From: Planctomycetota bacterium
GTDB taxonomy: Bacteria; Planctomycetota; Phycisphaerae; Sedimentisphaerales; Anaerobacaceae
Assembly: GCA_017885385.1 (NCBI GenBank)
Contig: JAFNGF010000108.1
Coordinates: 3,506 to 20,036, forward strand
DNA length: 16,531 nt
Direction of reading: 5' to 3'
This document shows positions 6,650 to 12,149 of the stretch, in pieces. The notes under the pieces are model-generated. The model was not told where the DNA came from, did no database searches, and was given only the letters and a program-made list of their open reading frames with translations. Within the stretch, counting starts at the first letter, position 1; each line of letters begins with the position of its first letter. Made by a program: the position numbers and the translations under genes.

Positions 6650-8164
6650 TCACTCCTTTTCTTCGACCCAGCTGGTAAACAATCGCCGGACTTGTTCGGG
6701 ATTATTGTGCAAGGCGCCGGCTATTTGTCTACGCAACACTAACGGCTCTGAATTTGACTGGCCGGCCGGCAGAAAACCGGCAGATGCTTCGCCTGCCGGC
6801 AGTTGGCCGGCCTCGGCCGCCAAAGCCGCTTTCTTTCTGGCCCCGTTGAATACTCGAAAAACAAGCAGCGCGCAGACAGCCATAATCCCTAAAGAAGCGT
6901 GGCGGGCTATCGCAATATACCGAGGCCAGTTCGACGGCTCCTGCTCAGTTAGTAATTCGGCAGGGCGATGAAATCTAGCTTGCACCACTTTAATCAAATC
7001 GGTTTCCTTAAGACCCAGGGCGTTTTTGATAATCTCTTCCACGTCGGACAGCTGCATTATCATTGCCCCGCCGGCGGCGGGTCCCCCAGGGCCTGCTGTA
7101 TTGGCATCAGGGACGGATAAGTCAACAAAAGCAGACACCGACAGTGACTTAATTTCGCCGGGCAGAATAGCCTCTTGCTTTACGGTCTTGCCCACCTCAT
7201 ACTCGGTGAGAATAGTTTCATCTTTTTTCGTACTGCCCGGCGTGGCGGTTCCACCCGGGCCTGAGGCACCGGTCTGCCCGGTTTCAGTGGTGGTTTTGAT
7301 CTCTTCTTTTGTGGGCACTTTTGCAGTTGGGTCGTAGGTTTCAACGACCGTACTGACACTGTTCATATCGATAATAGCACTGACTCCTACCGTGGCCCGG
7401 CCGGGCCCCAGCACTGCGGTGAGCATATCTTCGACCTTTTTCGCCAGGTTTTGTTCAACTCTTTCTTTATAGTCCGCAACGTTGCCGGTGCCGTTAGCTA
7501 AAGCCCCGTTCGACTCACTGGATAGAAGCCGTCCCTGACTATCAATCACGGTAACATTCTCAGATTTCAGCCCTTCTACACTGCCGGCAACCAGATGGGT
7601 AATCGCTGCTATGTTCAGCGGGCTTATTTGGTAGCCGGGCTTCAAACGCAGCACTACCGAAGCAGTGGTCCTTCCAGCATCGGAGGCAAACAGCGTCCGC
7701 TCAGCACTGACTACGTGGACCCGCGCGTGGAGGACGCCTTCTATCATTTGAATGCTCTTGGCCAGCTCTTCCTGCAAGGCTCTTTTTAGGTTGACGCTTT
7801 GGACGAAGGGGCTCACGCCGATTTTTTCGTCATCAAATATTTTGTAGCCGCCCTGTTCGCCTGCAGGCAGTCCTTCTTTGGCCATATCCAGACGCAGTTG
7901 ATAGACCTTCTCCTCCGGAACGTGTATGGTTGTCCCCCCATCTCGCAACTCGTAAGAAATGCCTTTTTCGCTGATTTTATCAGTGATCTTGGACGCTTCA
8001 GCCGGGGACAATCCTTGATACAGCATTCTCATATCAGGTCTGCGGGCCCAGTAGACAAGAAGCGCGCTGATGATTCCACATGCCAGAAGAACTGCGATCA
8101 GCAAAGCACGCTGAACCAGGCTAATCTTGTGCCAAACTGCAGCTATCTTTTGAAAAAAGCTCAT
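6650..8164 (-). CDS. fliF: Flagellar MS-ring protein FliF
   Basis: FliF forms the membrane ring on which the basal body is built. I use the ATG at 8164 (MSFFQKIAAVWHKISL), 504 residues; the longer in-frame start at 8224 would add 20 residues coded entirely by intergenic palindromes. It has TM1 (about 18-39) and a YscJ/FliF ring-building domain (MRMLYQGLSPAEASKITDKI, FVQSVNLKRALQEELAKSIQMIEGV, ARVHVVSAERTLFAS). A Thr/Gly-rich periplasmic linker (about 310-345) and TM2 (about 421-439) follow. The cytoplasmic tail ends in LRRQIAGALHNNPEQVRRLF, the FliG-binding helix. Between TM2 and that helix, LPAGEASAGFLPAG is coded by clustered CCGGCAG palindromes (6757-6813). Confidence 0.97.
   Translation of the reverse strand: MSFFQKIAAVWHKISLVQRALLIAVLLACGIISALLVYWARRPDMRMLYQGLSPAEASKITDKISEKGISYELRDGGTTIHVPEEKVYQLRLDMAKEGLPAGEQGGYKIFDDEKIGVSPFVQSVNLKRALQEELAKSIQMIEGVLHARVHVVSAERTLFASDAGRTTASVVLRLKPGYQISPLNIAAITHLVAGSVEGLKSENVTVIDSQGRLLSSESNGALANGTGNVADYKERVEQNLAKKVEDMLTAVLGPGRATVGVSAIIDMNSVSTVVETYDPTAKVPTKEEIKTTTETGQTGASGPGGTATPGSTKKDETILTEYEVGKTVKQEAILPGEIKSLSVSAFVDLSVPDANTAGPGGPAAGGAMIMQLSDVEEIIKNALGLKETDLIKVVQARFHRPAELLTEQEPSNWPRYIAIARHASLGIMAVCALLVFRVFNGARKKAALAAEAGQLPAGEASAGFLPAGQSNSEPLVLRRQIAGALHNNPEQVRRLFTSWVEEKE
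6761..6813. repeat. In-frame GC palindrome cluster in fliF
   Basis: CCGGCAG occurs at 6766-6772, 6777-6783 and 6796-6802. CCGGCAG (6777-6783) pairs with CTGCCGG (6793-6799) around a 9-nt loop, and GGCCGGCC palindromes flank it on both sides. It encodes the flexible LPAG-rich cytoplasmic linker of FliF. Confidence 0.6.
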
Positions 8165-8194
8165 TGAATCTCTGCCCGCAGGGCGGCAGTCTCG

Positions 8195-8256
8195 TCCGCC
8201 AGACCCTCGCCTGCGCGGGGGCAAGCTTGCCCCTGCGAAAGCAGGGGTGAGGCGGA
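8195..8256. repeat. Compound hairpin upstream of fliF
   Basis: TCCGCC (8195-8200) pairs with GGCGGA (8251-8256) as the base of an imperfect long hairpin. Inside are two perfect structures that share four bases: the 16-bp palindrome GGGGCAAGCTTGCCCC (8218-8233) and CCCCTGC-GAAA-GCAGGGG (8230-8247). It lies in the fliE-fliF gap, just before the fliF start, with no T-run. I read it as a dispersed REP-like element rather than a terminator. Confidence 0.6.
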
Positions 8257-8352
8257 TAATGGAAACAAAGCCGCAGATGAACGCAGATGGACACGGTTAA
8301 AAAAACCGAATACCAATCCGTGCAATCTGTGAAATCTGTGGCGGATAATGGA
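8251..8352. mobile_element. Candidate MITE-like element with 13-bp flanking direct repeats
   Basis: GGCGGATAATGGA is present at 8251-8263 and exactly again at 8340-8352. Between them lies an imperfect palindrome: CCGCAGATGAACGCAGATGGACACGG (8271-8296) against CCGTGCAATCTGTGAAATCTGTGGC (8318-8341), with an A/T-rich centre. No coding potential. The flanking repeat could be a target duplication or simply part of the neighbouring compound hairpin. Confidence 0.5.
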
Positions 8353-8369
8353 TCGAATTTCCAATTTAC

Positions 8370-8705
8370 TCATAAGGGCATATTCATTGTCTGCTTGTAG
8401 GCTTCGATCAGCTTGTTCCTGACGCCCACAAGAAGCTTGAAGCTCATATCAGCTTTGGCCACCGCCGAGACCACCGCGGTGATATCCTGGCTTCTTCCCG
8501 ATAGCAGATCCTGTACGGAAATATCTGACGACTGTTGGAGGTCATCAACCTTGGATATGTACTTTCCCACAGCCTTGATAGCTTCATTAAAGTCTGCCCC
8601 CTCGGCTCCGCCCGGGACATGCTTTTCGGCGGCACTGCCCATTTGGGGCGGTAGTTTGTTAAGGTTGGACAATACCGATCCCACGCCGGCGTTAAAATCA
8701 ATCAT
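8370..8705 (-). CDS. fliE: Flagellar hook-basal body complex protein FliE
   Basis: FliE is the small adaptor joining the MS ring/export gate to the proximal rod. I choose the ATG at 8705 (MIDFNAGVGSV, 111 residues) because AGGGG lies 8 nt upstream; the in-frame GTG at 8738 has no comparable site. The C-terminal half matches the family well: ADFNEAIKAVGKYISKVDDLQQSS, then DLLSGRSQDITAVVSAVAKADMSFKLLVGVRNKLIEAYKQTMNMPL, the FliE ending with its (R)NK(L/I)xEAYxxIMxM(P/Q) signature. The length is normal (about 100-115). It lies between flgC and fliF, as expected for flgBC-fliE-fliF clusters, but here both flanking gaps are full of repeats. Confidence 0.96.
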   Translation of the reverse strand: MIDFNAGVGSVLSNLNKLPPQMGSAAEKHVPGGAEGADFNEAIKAVGKYISKVDDLQQSSDISVQDLLSGRSQDITAVVSAVAKADMSFKLLVGVRNKLIEAYKQTMNMPL

Positions 8706-8738
8706 TGCTTCGACCCCTTTTTCTGCCAAAGAGAGCAC

Positions 8739-8877
8739 GCCGCTCAGGTCCGGCGGGTGCGGACCTGCCGCCCCTGACGGAGAGAGCTCAGGGCAAGTAT
8801 TCTATTTTTTTATCTCTGTGGACTCTGTGTCCCTTCGGCTTCGCTCAGGACAAGCCTCTGTGGCTGTTTTCACTGGT
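8739..8877. repeat. Repeat-filled gap between flgC and fliE
   Basis: No gene is seen here. It holds a perfect hairpin CAGGTCCG-GCGGGTG-CGGACCTG (8745-8767) and a second, CCCTGA...TCAGGG (8772-8793). It also holds a CTCTGTGG word repeat (8814-8867), interrupted by a 20-bp CCTTCGGCTTCGCTCAGGAC element (8832-8851). The arrangement looks like one repeat inserted in another. A read-through of T's at 8805-8811 does not follow a hairpin in the minus direction. Confidence 0.6.
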
Positions 8878-9282
8878 TTACCGGAGTAATTCGAGCGTCG
8901 TTTCTGCCATTTGTTGATAACGTTTAAGAACTGCTGCGTTTGCTTGATAGGTACGAGTAGCGACTGTCAAATTCATCATCTCAACAGGCAGATTCACATT
9001 AGGCATCAATACATATCCATGCTCGTCGGCCTGTGGGTTTCCGGGATCGAAAATCGTCTGAAAATCGCTCATGTCCTTGACTATTTCATCCACTATCACG
9101 CCGCTTATCCCGTCAGATTCTGCCTTGAGTATAGGCTCAAGCCTGCGATACGGCTCACCCCTGCCGGCATCGGTTGTGCGGGCGTGGGCAACGTTTGATG
9201 AAATCACCTCCATATTTTTGCCCTGTGCCCGCATACCTGAAACCGCTATGTCGATAGCCCCGAACATGTTGTTACCGTCCAT
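8878..9282 (-). CDS. flgC: Flagellar basal-body rod protein FlgC
   Basis: FlgC is one of the proximal rod proteins exported through the type III apparatus. The 134-residue product has the N-terminal rod/hook signature MFGAIDIAVSGMRAQGKNMEVISSNVAHARTT (normally ANnxAN-xxT), the middle GEPYRRLEPIL, the FlgC motif DPGNPQADEHGYVLMPNVNLPVEMMNL, and the C-terminal helix ATRTYQANAAVLKRYQQMAETTLELL. Its length is normal. The ATG at 9282 is supported by a strong AAAGGAG 7 nt upstream. It is second in the operon, 60 bp after flgB. Confidence 0.97.
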   Translation of the reverse strand: MDGNNMFGAIDIAVSGMRAQGKNMEVISSNVAHARTTDAGRGEPYRRLEPILKAESDGISGVIVDEIVKDMSDFQTIFDPGNPQADEHGYVLMPNVNLPVEMMNLTVATRTYQANAAVLKRYQQMAETTLELLR

Positions 9283-9342
9283 TGCGCGACTCCTTTTTTC
9301 ATTTCTTGGTCGTTCAGCTCACCAGGCCCCGGCAGTGCGGTC

Positions 9343-9702
9343 CTACTTTGTGTCGATCGCCAGCTCAAGTTGTCTGTACCTCTTGTTGAGCACCCTAATA
9401 TAGGTCTTATGACGGAGGGTGTTCTTAACCATTTCGCCCACCTCAGTCTCCAGATTGACGTCATTGCCGTTTCCCTTTACAGGGGTCTTATTTGGCCGAT
9501 AAAGCTGCGGCTCAAGCTCGCCAATGTCCAGCTTTCCAGGCGAGTTCAAAGCCTTCGCCAGTGACTGCTCGAATTTGACGTCAATCCTGCGGTAGCCGGG
9601 CGTCTCAAGATTGGCAATATTGCCGGCGATGGCCTTTTGGCGAAGACTCTCAGCCTTTATGCCGGCCTCGATTAGGTCCAATATGCCGCTTGTCTTGGCC
9701 AC
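9343..9702 (-). CDS. flgB: Flagellar basal-body rod protein FlgB
   Basis: FlgB is a proximal rod protein and the first gene of the operon. The 119-residue product has the FlgB features: DLIEAGIKAESLRQKAIAGNIANLETPGYRRIDVKFEQSLAKAL at the N-terminus (NIANxxTPGYr signature, residues 28-38), GNDVNLETEVGEMVKNTLRHKTYIRVLNKRYRQLELAI at the C-terminus. There is no internal ATG, so the start is the GTG at 9702, preceded by GGGAG at 9 nt. Its leader runs about 155 nt from the sigma-54 promoter at 9884-9870 and consists almost wholly of three hairpins. Confidence 0.97.
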   Translation of the reverse strand: MAKTSGILDLIEAGIKAESLRQKAIAGNIANLETPGYRRIDVKFEQSLAKALNSPGKLDIGELEPQLYRPNKTPVKGNGNDVNLETEVGEMVKNTLRHKTYIRVLNKRYRQLELAIDTK

Positions 9703-9718
9703 CTGAATCTGCTCCCAA

Positions 9719-9742
9719 ACCCCGCCATAGTAATGGCGGGGT
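9719..9742. repeat. TTAGCCCC-type hairpin, copy A (flgB leader)
   Basis: ACCCCGCCAT-AGTA-ATGGCGGGGT is a perfect 10-bp stem. On the minus strand it is flanked by GGTTA and TTTGG, matching the edges of the family (TTAGCCCC...GGGGTTTGG). It ends immediately upstream of the flgB ribosome binding site (GGGAG at 9716-9712). Confidence 0.75.
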
Positions 9743-9753
9743 TAACCGGTTAG

Positions 9754-9773
9754 CCCCGCAATAAATTGCGGGG
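9754..9773. repeat. TTAGCCCC-type hairpin, copy B (flgB leader)
   Basis: CCCCGCAA-TAAA-TTGCGGGG is a perfect 8-bp stem with TTAG before it and TTTTGG after it on the plus strand. It is the second of two adjacent family members, in opposite orientation to copy A. Confidence 0.75.
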
Positions 9774-9789
9774 TTTTGGCCGATTAGCT

Positions 9790-9828
9790 GATTAGTGAAT
9801 TGCCAACTAATTCTCCAATTCACTAATC
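9790..9828. repeat. 13-bp inverted repeat in flgB leader
   Basis: GATTAGTGAATTG (9790-9802) and CAATTCACTAATC (9816-9828) are perfect inverted repeats around a 13-nt loop, within longer GATTAG/CTAATC word-like sequence (9782-9846). It lies within the inferred flgB transcript, just downstream of its sigma-54 promoter. Confidence 0.65.
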
Positions 9829-9869
9829 CGCTCATCCACTAATCACCATCTCTGCTCAGCATTGATTCA

Positions 9870-9884
9870 GCAATAATCGTGCCA
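9870..9884 (-). promoter_or_regulatory. Sigma-54 (RpoN) promoter of the flgB-motB operon
   Basis: On the minus strand the sequence is TGGCACGATTATTGC, preceded and followed by T, a full match to YTGGCACG-N4-TTGCW. The GG at -24 and GC at -12 are 12 bp apart, as required. Predicted start of transcription is near 9858, about 155 nt upstream of flgB. An RpoN promoter implies control by an NtrC-family activator, which is not in this window. Confidence 0.88.
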
Positions 9885-10235
9885 AGTGCCAAGAGTGAGC
9901 CATTTTCAGCTTGTCAACCACCTGCCTGAATTGAAAAAAGGCCTTCAAGAACAAGTAATCGCTTTCCTGGGCAAGCACAGCAGTGTCAGGATTCTTTACA
10001 CCGCGCGTGTTTCTTTACACCTGCCCTGAGCGTAAGCCGAATGGGTACGCATCTTTTACGCGGGGCCTTTCAAACTATATGCCGGCAGAACCGGAAGAAT
10101 CTTCCCGCACCAGGAATATTCCTCCACATCTGCCGCCGGCGGTGAGGCACACGGCAAGAATCACCGCATCTTTGGTAGTTATAAACCCTGCATTTACAAG
10201 CGATTATCGTCTCGCGTTTTTCTTGTTGGCGTTGG
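9885..10235. promoter_or_regulatory. Shared upstream region between divergent sigma-54 promoters
   Basis: The 350 bp between the two RpoN sites have no convincing gene. They contain an 11-bp direct repeat TTCTTTACACC at 9992-10002 and 10011-10021 (19 bp start to start), a candidate activator binding site about 110-140 bp upstream of the minus promoter and about 215-245 bp upstream of the plus one. This is a usual distance for RpoN enhancers. Short palindromic GCCGCCGGCGG lies near 10131-10141. Confidence 0.5.
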
Positions 10236-10250
10236 TGGCACGTGGCTTGC
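10236..10250 (+). promoter_or_regulatory. Sigma-54 (RpoN) promoter of fliK
   Basis: TGGCACGTGGCTTGC matches TGGCACG-N4-TTGC with GG (10237-10238) and GC (10249-10250) 12 bp apart. The predicted start is near 10262, only about 20 nt before the fliK ATG at 10284, which has GAAGGA upstream. The site excludes the longer in-frame ORF start at 10242, which would lie inside the promoter. Confidence 0.85.
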
Positions 10251-10283
10251 GTACTACAAATCCGGCACTTAGAAGGACTGCCT

Positions 10284-11840
10284 ATGGATATCAGCTTCTC
10301 AAGTATCGGGATATTGTTTGCAGGTCCGGCCGGCCCGCCATACCCCTGGCGGGCGGGCCCCGGCTCTATTCAATCAGAGTTGACGCCGACGCTTAGAACC
10401 AGCCAAACTGATACGCTGCCAGTTGACAGCTCTCGCCAGACCGGTACTTATGAGAGGCCGACGACCGATAATAACTGCGGTAACAGCCAAGATGAAAGCG
10501 TCGCGCGTTATGCGCCGTTCGTCATAGGCACTACGCAGTATGCAATACGCAATACACATGACGAACTTTGTGTTCCGCCCGATAATATAGCTGAAATCAG
10601 GCCTCCAAAGACACTGCGGCAAAATGATGGCACGATAGAGGCAACAATACAGTTTCCGCCAGCGGCGGAAATTTCGGCCTTGAATCTGTCAGCGCCTGTG
10701 AGGGCTCAAGGATCGATGAAAGCCGCGGCGGCTCCTGACGCCGGCATCGCTACAACAATCAATAACGACGCCTTGCATCTGGATAGGGCAAAAAATTCCT
10801 CTGGAACTGCTCAACTAACAAGCAATGTTGAACAGGCCAGGGCCAAGCCGATTCTTGCTAAAGTTCGCAGCGGTAAAAGCACGGATCTCAAGGAGCAGCA
10901 AGCACTCACTCGCCCCGCGTCGCGGGGTCCCGGTCAGCCAATGCTCATCCCTCGTGCCCGTTCACTCGTCAATCATCAGGCGACGGACAAAACAGGACCG
11001 AAGACGACCGCTGCCGCCGCAAATGGAAAAAGACCCTTGATGAACAAATTCCTGAGCCTTGCCGCCGGCAAAACCTTGCACGCCAATCAGAACCTGGCAC
11101 CAGGTCCGGAAAAATCTCGATTAGCTGTCGGGAAAACAGCGGAGCAGAAGAGCACGGGCAGTCAGGGAACGGGCAAATCCCTGGTGGGTCCGACCATCGC
11201 AGTGCAAGCGAGCGGTAAGTATGCCGCGGAAAAATCTCAATCAAATGCCAAGAAAACGGCGGCGGACCTCTCCGGGAATCTGGGATTTCGAATTTCGAGT
11301 TTCGAGTTTTTACCCGGCTCCAGCCGGGCGGCAAAGGGCGCGATAAATGCTTCGCCAAGCGACGTTACTATTGGCATCCGGCAGCAAATAACCGGCTCAA
11401 TTGAAGGCTTTCTGCGCCAAGGTGACAGGCAATTGACTATCTATCTCAATCCGCCGGAATTGGGCAGAGTCCTTGTGAGGTTCCAGCAGCAGCAGGACAA
11501 GATAACCATCTTATTGGAAGTCAGCAAACCCGAAACCAGGTGTGATATTGAGCTGGCGCTGCCTCAGATAATGCGAAGCCTGCAGGACTCTGGAGTTCAG
11601 GTAAGACATGTGGAAGTGCAGCTATCAGACGAAGCTGAGCGGCAGGCTGACCCTGGTCGCGATTTATCCGGTGGACAGGATAATGGCGAAATGGCCCAGC
11701 ATCGTTCAACCCAAGAGAGCAGCCAAGACAACGGATCCATTCACGAATGGCTGACGAGCACGGTCGGCGGGAATCCCTCGGCTTCGCTCGGGACATGCTT
11801 CGAACTTTTTGGCAATGGGTCAATTAATGTGCTTATATAG
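10284..11840 (+). CDS. fliK: Flagellar hook-length control protein FliK
   Basis: FliK is an exported ruler that sets hook length and switches export to flagellin. The ATG at 10284 (MDISFSSIGILF) has GAAGGA at 6 nt and gives 518 residues. The first ~350 residues are low-complexity, Ala/Gln/Thr-rich and unrelated to anything I recognise, as is usual for FliK. The C-terminal hook-length domain is clear: QQITGSIEGFLRQGDRQLTIYLNPPELGRVLVRFQQQQDKITILLEV (L.L.PxeLG.V.V core, about residues 370-420), then LPQIMRSLQDSGVQVRHVEVQL. At least five short palindromic or word-like repeats lie in frame in the gene (near 10333, 10529, 10913, 11281-11328 and 11775), four of them before the conserved domain and one after it. 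Unlike many clusters, fliK is outside the main operon and divergent. Confidence 0.92.
   Translation: MDISFSSIGILFAGPAGPPYPWRAGPGSIQSELTPTLRTSQTDTLPVDSSRQTGTYERPTTDNNCGNSQDESVARYAPFVIGTTQYAIRNTHDELCVPPDNIAEIRPPKTLRQNDGTIEATIQFPPAAEISALNLSAPVRAQGSMKAAAAPDAGIATTINNDALHLDRAKNSSGTAQLTSNVEQARAKPILAKVRSGKSTDLKEQQALTRPASRGPGQPMLIPRARSLVNHQATDKTGPKTTAAAANGKRPLMNKFLSLAAGKTLHANQNLAPGPEKSRLAVGKTAEQKSTGSQGTGKSLVGPTIAVQASGKYAAEKSQSNAKKTAADLSGNLGFRISSFEFLPGSSRAAKGAINASPSDVTIGIRQQITGSIEGFLRQGDRQLTIYLNPPELGRVLVRFQQQQDKITILLEVSKPETRCDIELALPQIMRSLQDSGVQVRHVEVQLSDEAERQADPGRDLSGGQDNGEMAQHRSTQESSQDNGSIHEWLTSTVGGNPSASLGTCFELFGNGSINVLI
10333..10354. repeat. In-frame hairpin in fliK, element 1
   Basis: GCCCGCCA-TACCCC-TGGCGGGC is a perfect 8-bp stem set in more GC-rich palindromic sequence (10326-10366). 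It encodes about residues 17-24 of FliK (PAGPPYPWRAG), which look unlike the rest of the N-terminus. Confidence 0.65.
10529..10558. repeat. In-frame word repeat in fliK, element 2
   Basis: A stretch of near-tandem TACGCA/TATGCAA/TACGCAA units encodes TTQYAIRNTH in FliK. No secondary structure is evident; the repeat is of the degenerate-tandem type also seen at 11930-12106. Confidence 0.5.
10913..10927. repeat. In-frame hairpin in fliK, element 3
   Basis: CCCCGCG-T-CGCGGGG is a near-perfect 15-bp palindrome. With its CCCCGC...GCGGGGT core it resembles the dispersed hairpin family. It encodes RPASRG at about residues 210-215. Confidence 0.6.
11281..11328. repeat. In-frame composite repeat in fliK, element 4
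   Basis: A TTTCGAATTTCGAGTTTCGAG word repeat (11284-11305) is followed by CCCGGCT-CC-AGCCGGG (11313-11328, perfect 7-bp stem). Together they encode GFRISSFEFLPGSSRA. The same pairing of an A/T-rich word with a GC palindrome occurs at 12655-12725. Confidence 0.6.
11775..11794. repeat. CTTCGCTC-type 20-bp repeat in fliK
   Basis: CCCTCGGCTTCGCTCGGGAC is one of four copies with consensus CYYTCGRCTTCGCTCRRGAC (others at 8832-8851, a partial at 12672-12690, 15977-15996). Here it encodes PSASLGT near the FliK C-terminus, behind the conserved domain. Confidence 0.65.
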
Positions 11841-12149
11841 GGGATAGGCCTTTCAAGCTCATAGTTCATTGTTCATAGTTCATTGATGAACCATCAACGG
11901 TGAACAATGAACGATTTGCGTTTCAGGCCATCAGGTTATCAGGTGCTGCGTATCAGGCTCTGGCAGGATATCAGGTTGGTCCGACTAAAGACAGGAGACG
12001 GAATTATGTCTTCTGTCCTCTATCTTCTGTCACGCCGGAGGCGGATAAACTTCTGTCTTCTGTCCTCTGTCTTCTGTTCTCTGTCCTCTGTCCTCTGCAT
12101 CCTGGTTTCCTGATTTCTCGATACCCTAAACCGTGGGGTCTCTACGCTT
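11841..12149. repeat. Convergent gap of word-like repeats between fliK and the TPR gene
   Basis: I see no gene in this stretch. It holds CATAGTTCATTG twice (11860-11871, 11874-11885) and a perfect 12-bp inverted repeat GTTCATTGTTCA/TGAACAATGAAC (11864-11875, 11901-11912). Four ATCAGG words follow (11930-11975), then about ten degenerate copies of a TTCTGTC/CTCTGTC heptamer (12008-12104). Short open frames across the heptamers have periodic composition (SVLYLL, SSVFCSL) and no plausible start site. No classical terminator is evident, although the 12-bp inverted repeat could end both converging transcripts. Confidence 0.6.

Noticed and set aside
8161..8373. 70-codon minus-strand ORF between fliE and fliF
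   Set aside because: It consists entirely of palindromic and word repeats, has no ribosome site and gives an Arg/Leu-rich product without features.
9719..9828. CRISPR array or riboswitch in the flgB leader
   Set aside because: The repeats are palindromes of differing sequence without unique spacers of regular length, and no riboswitch core that I know is visible.
9983..10396. Plus-strand ORF of 137 codons overlapping the fliK start
   Set aside because: It spans the sigma-54 promoter and runs in another frame through fliK; composition is not protein-like and there is no ribosome site.
10578..10585. CCCGATAA inside fliK, identical to the flagellin -10 element
   Set aside because: The place of a -35, 15 bp upstream, reads TGAC rather than TAAA/TTAA, and the site lies within a coding region.
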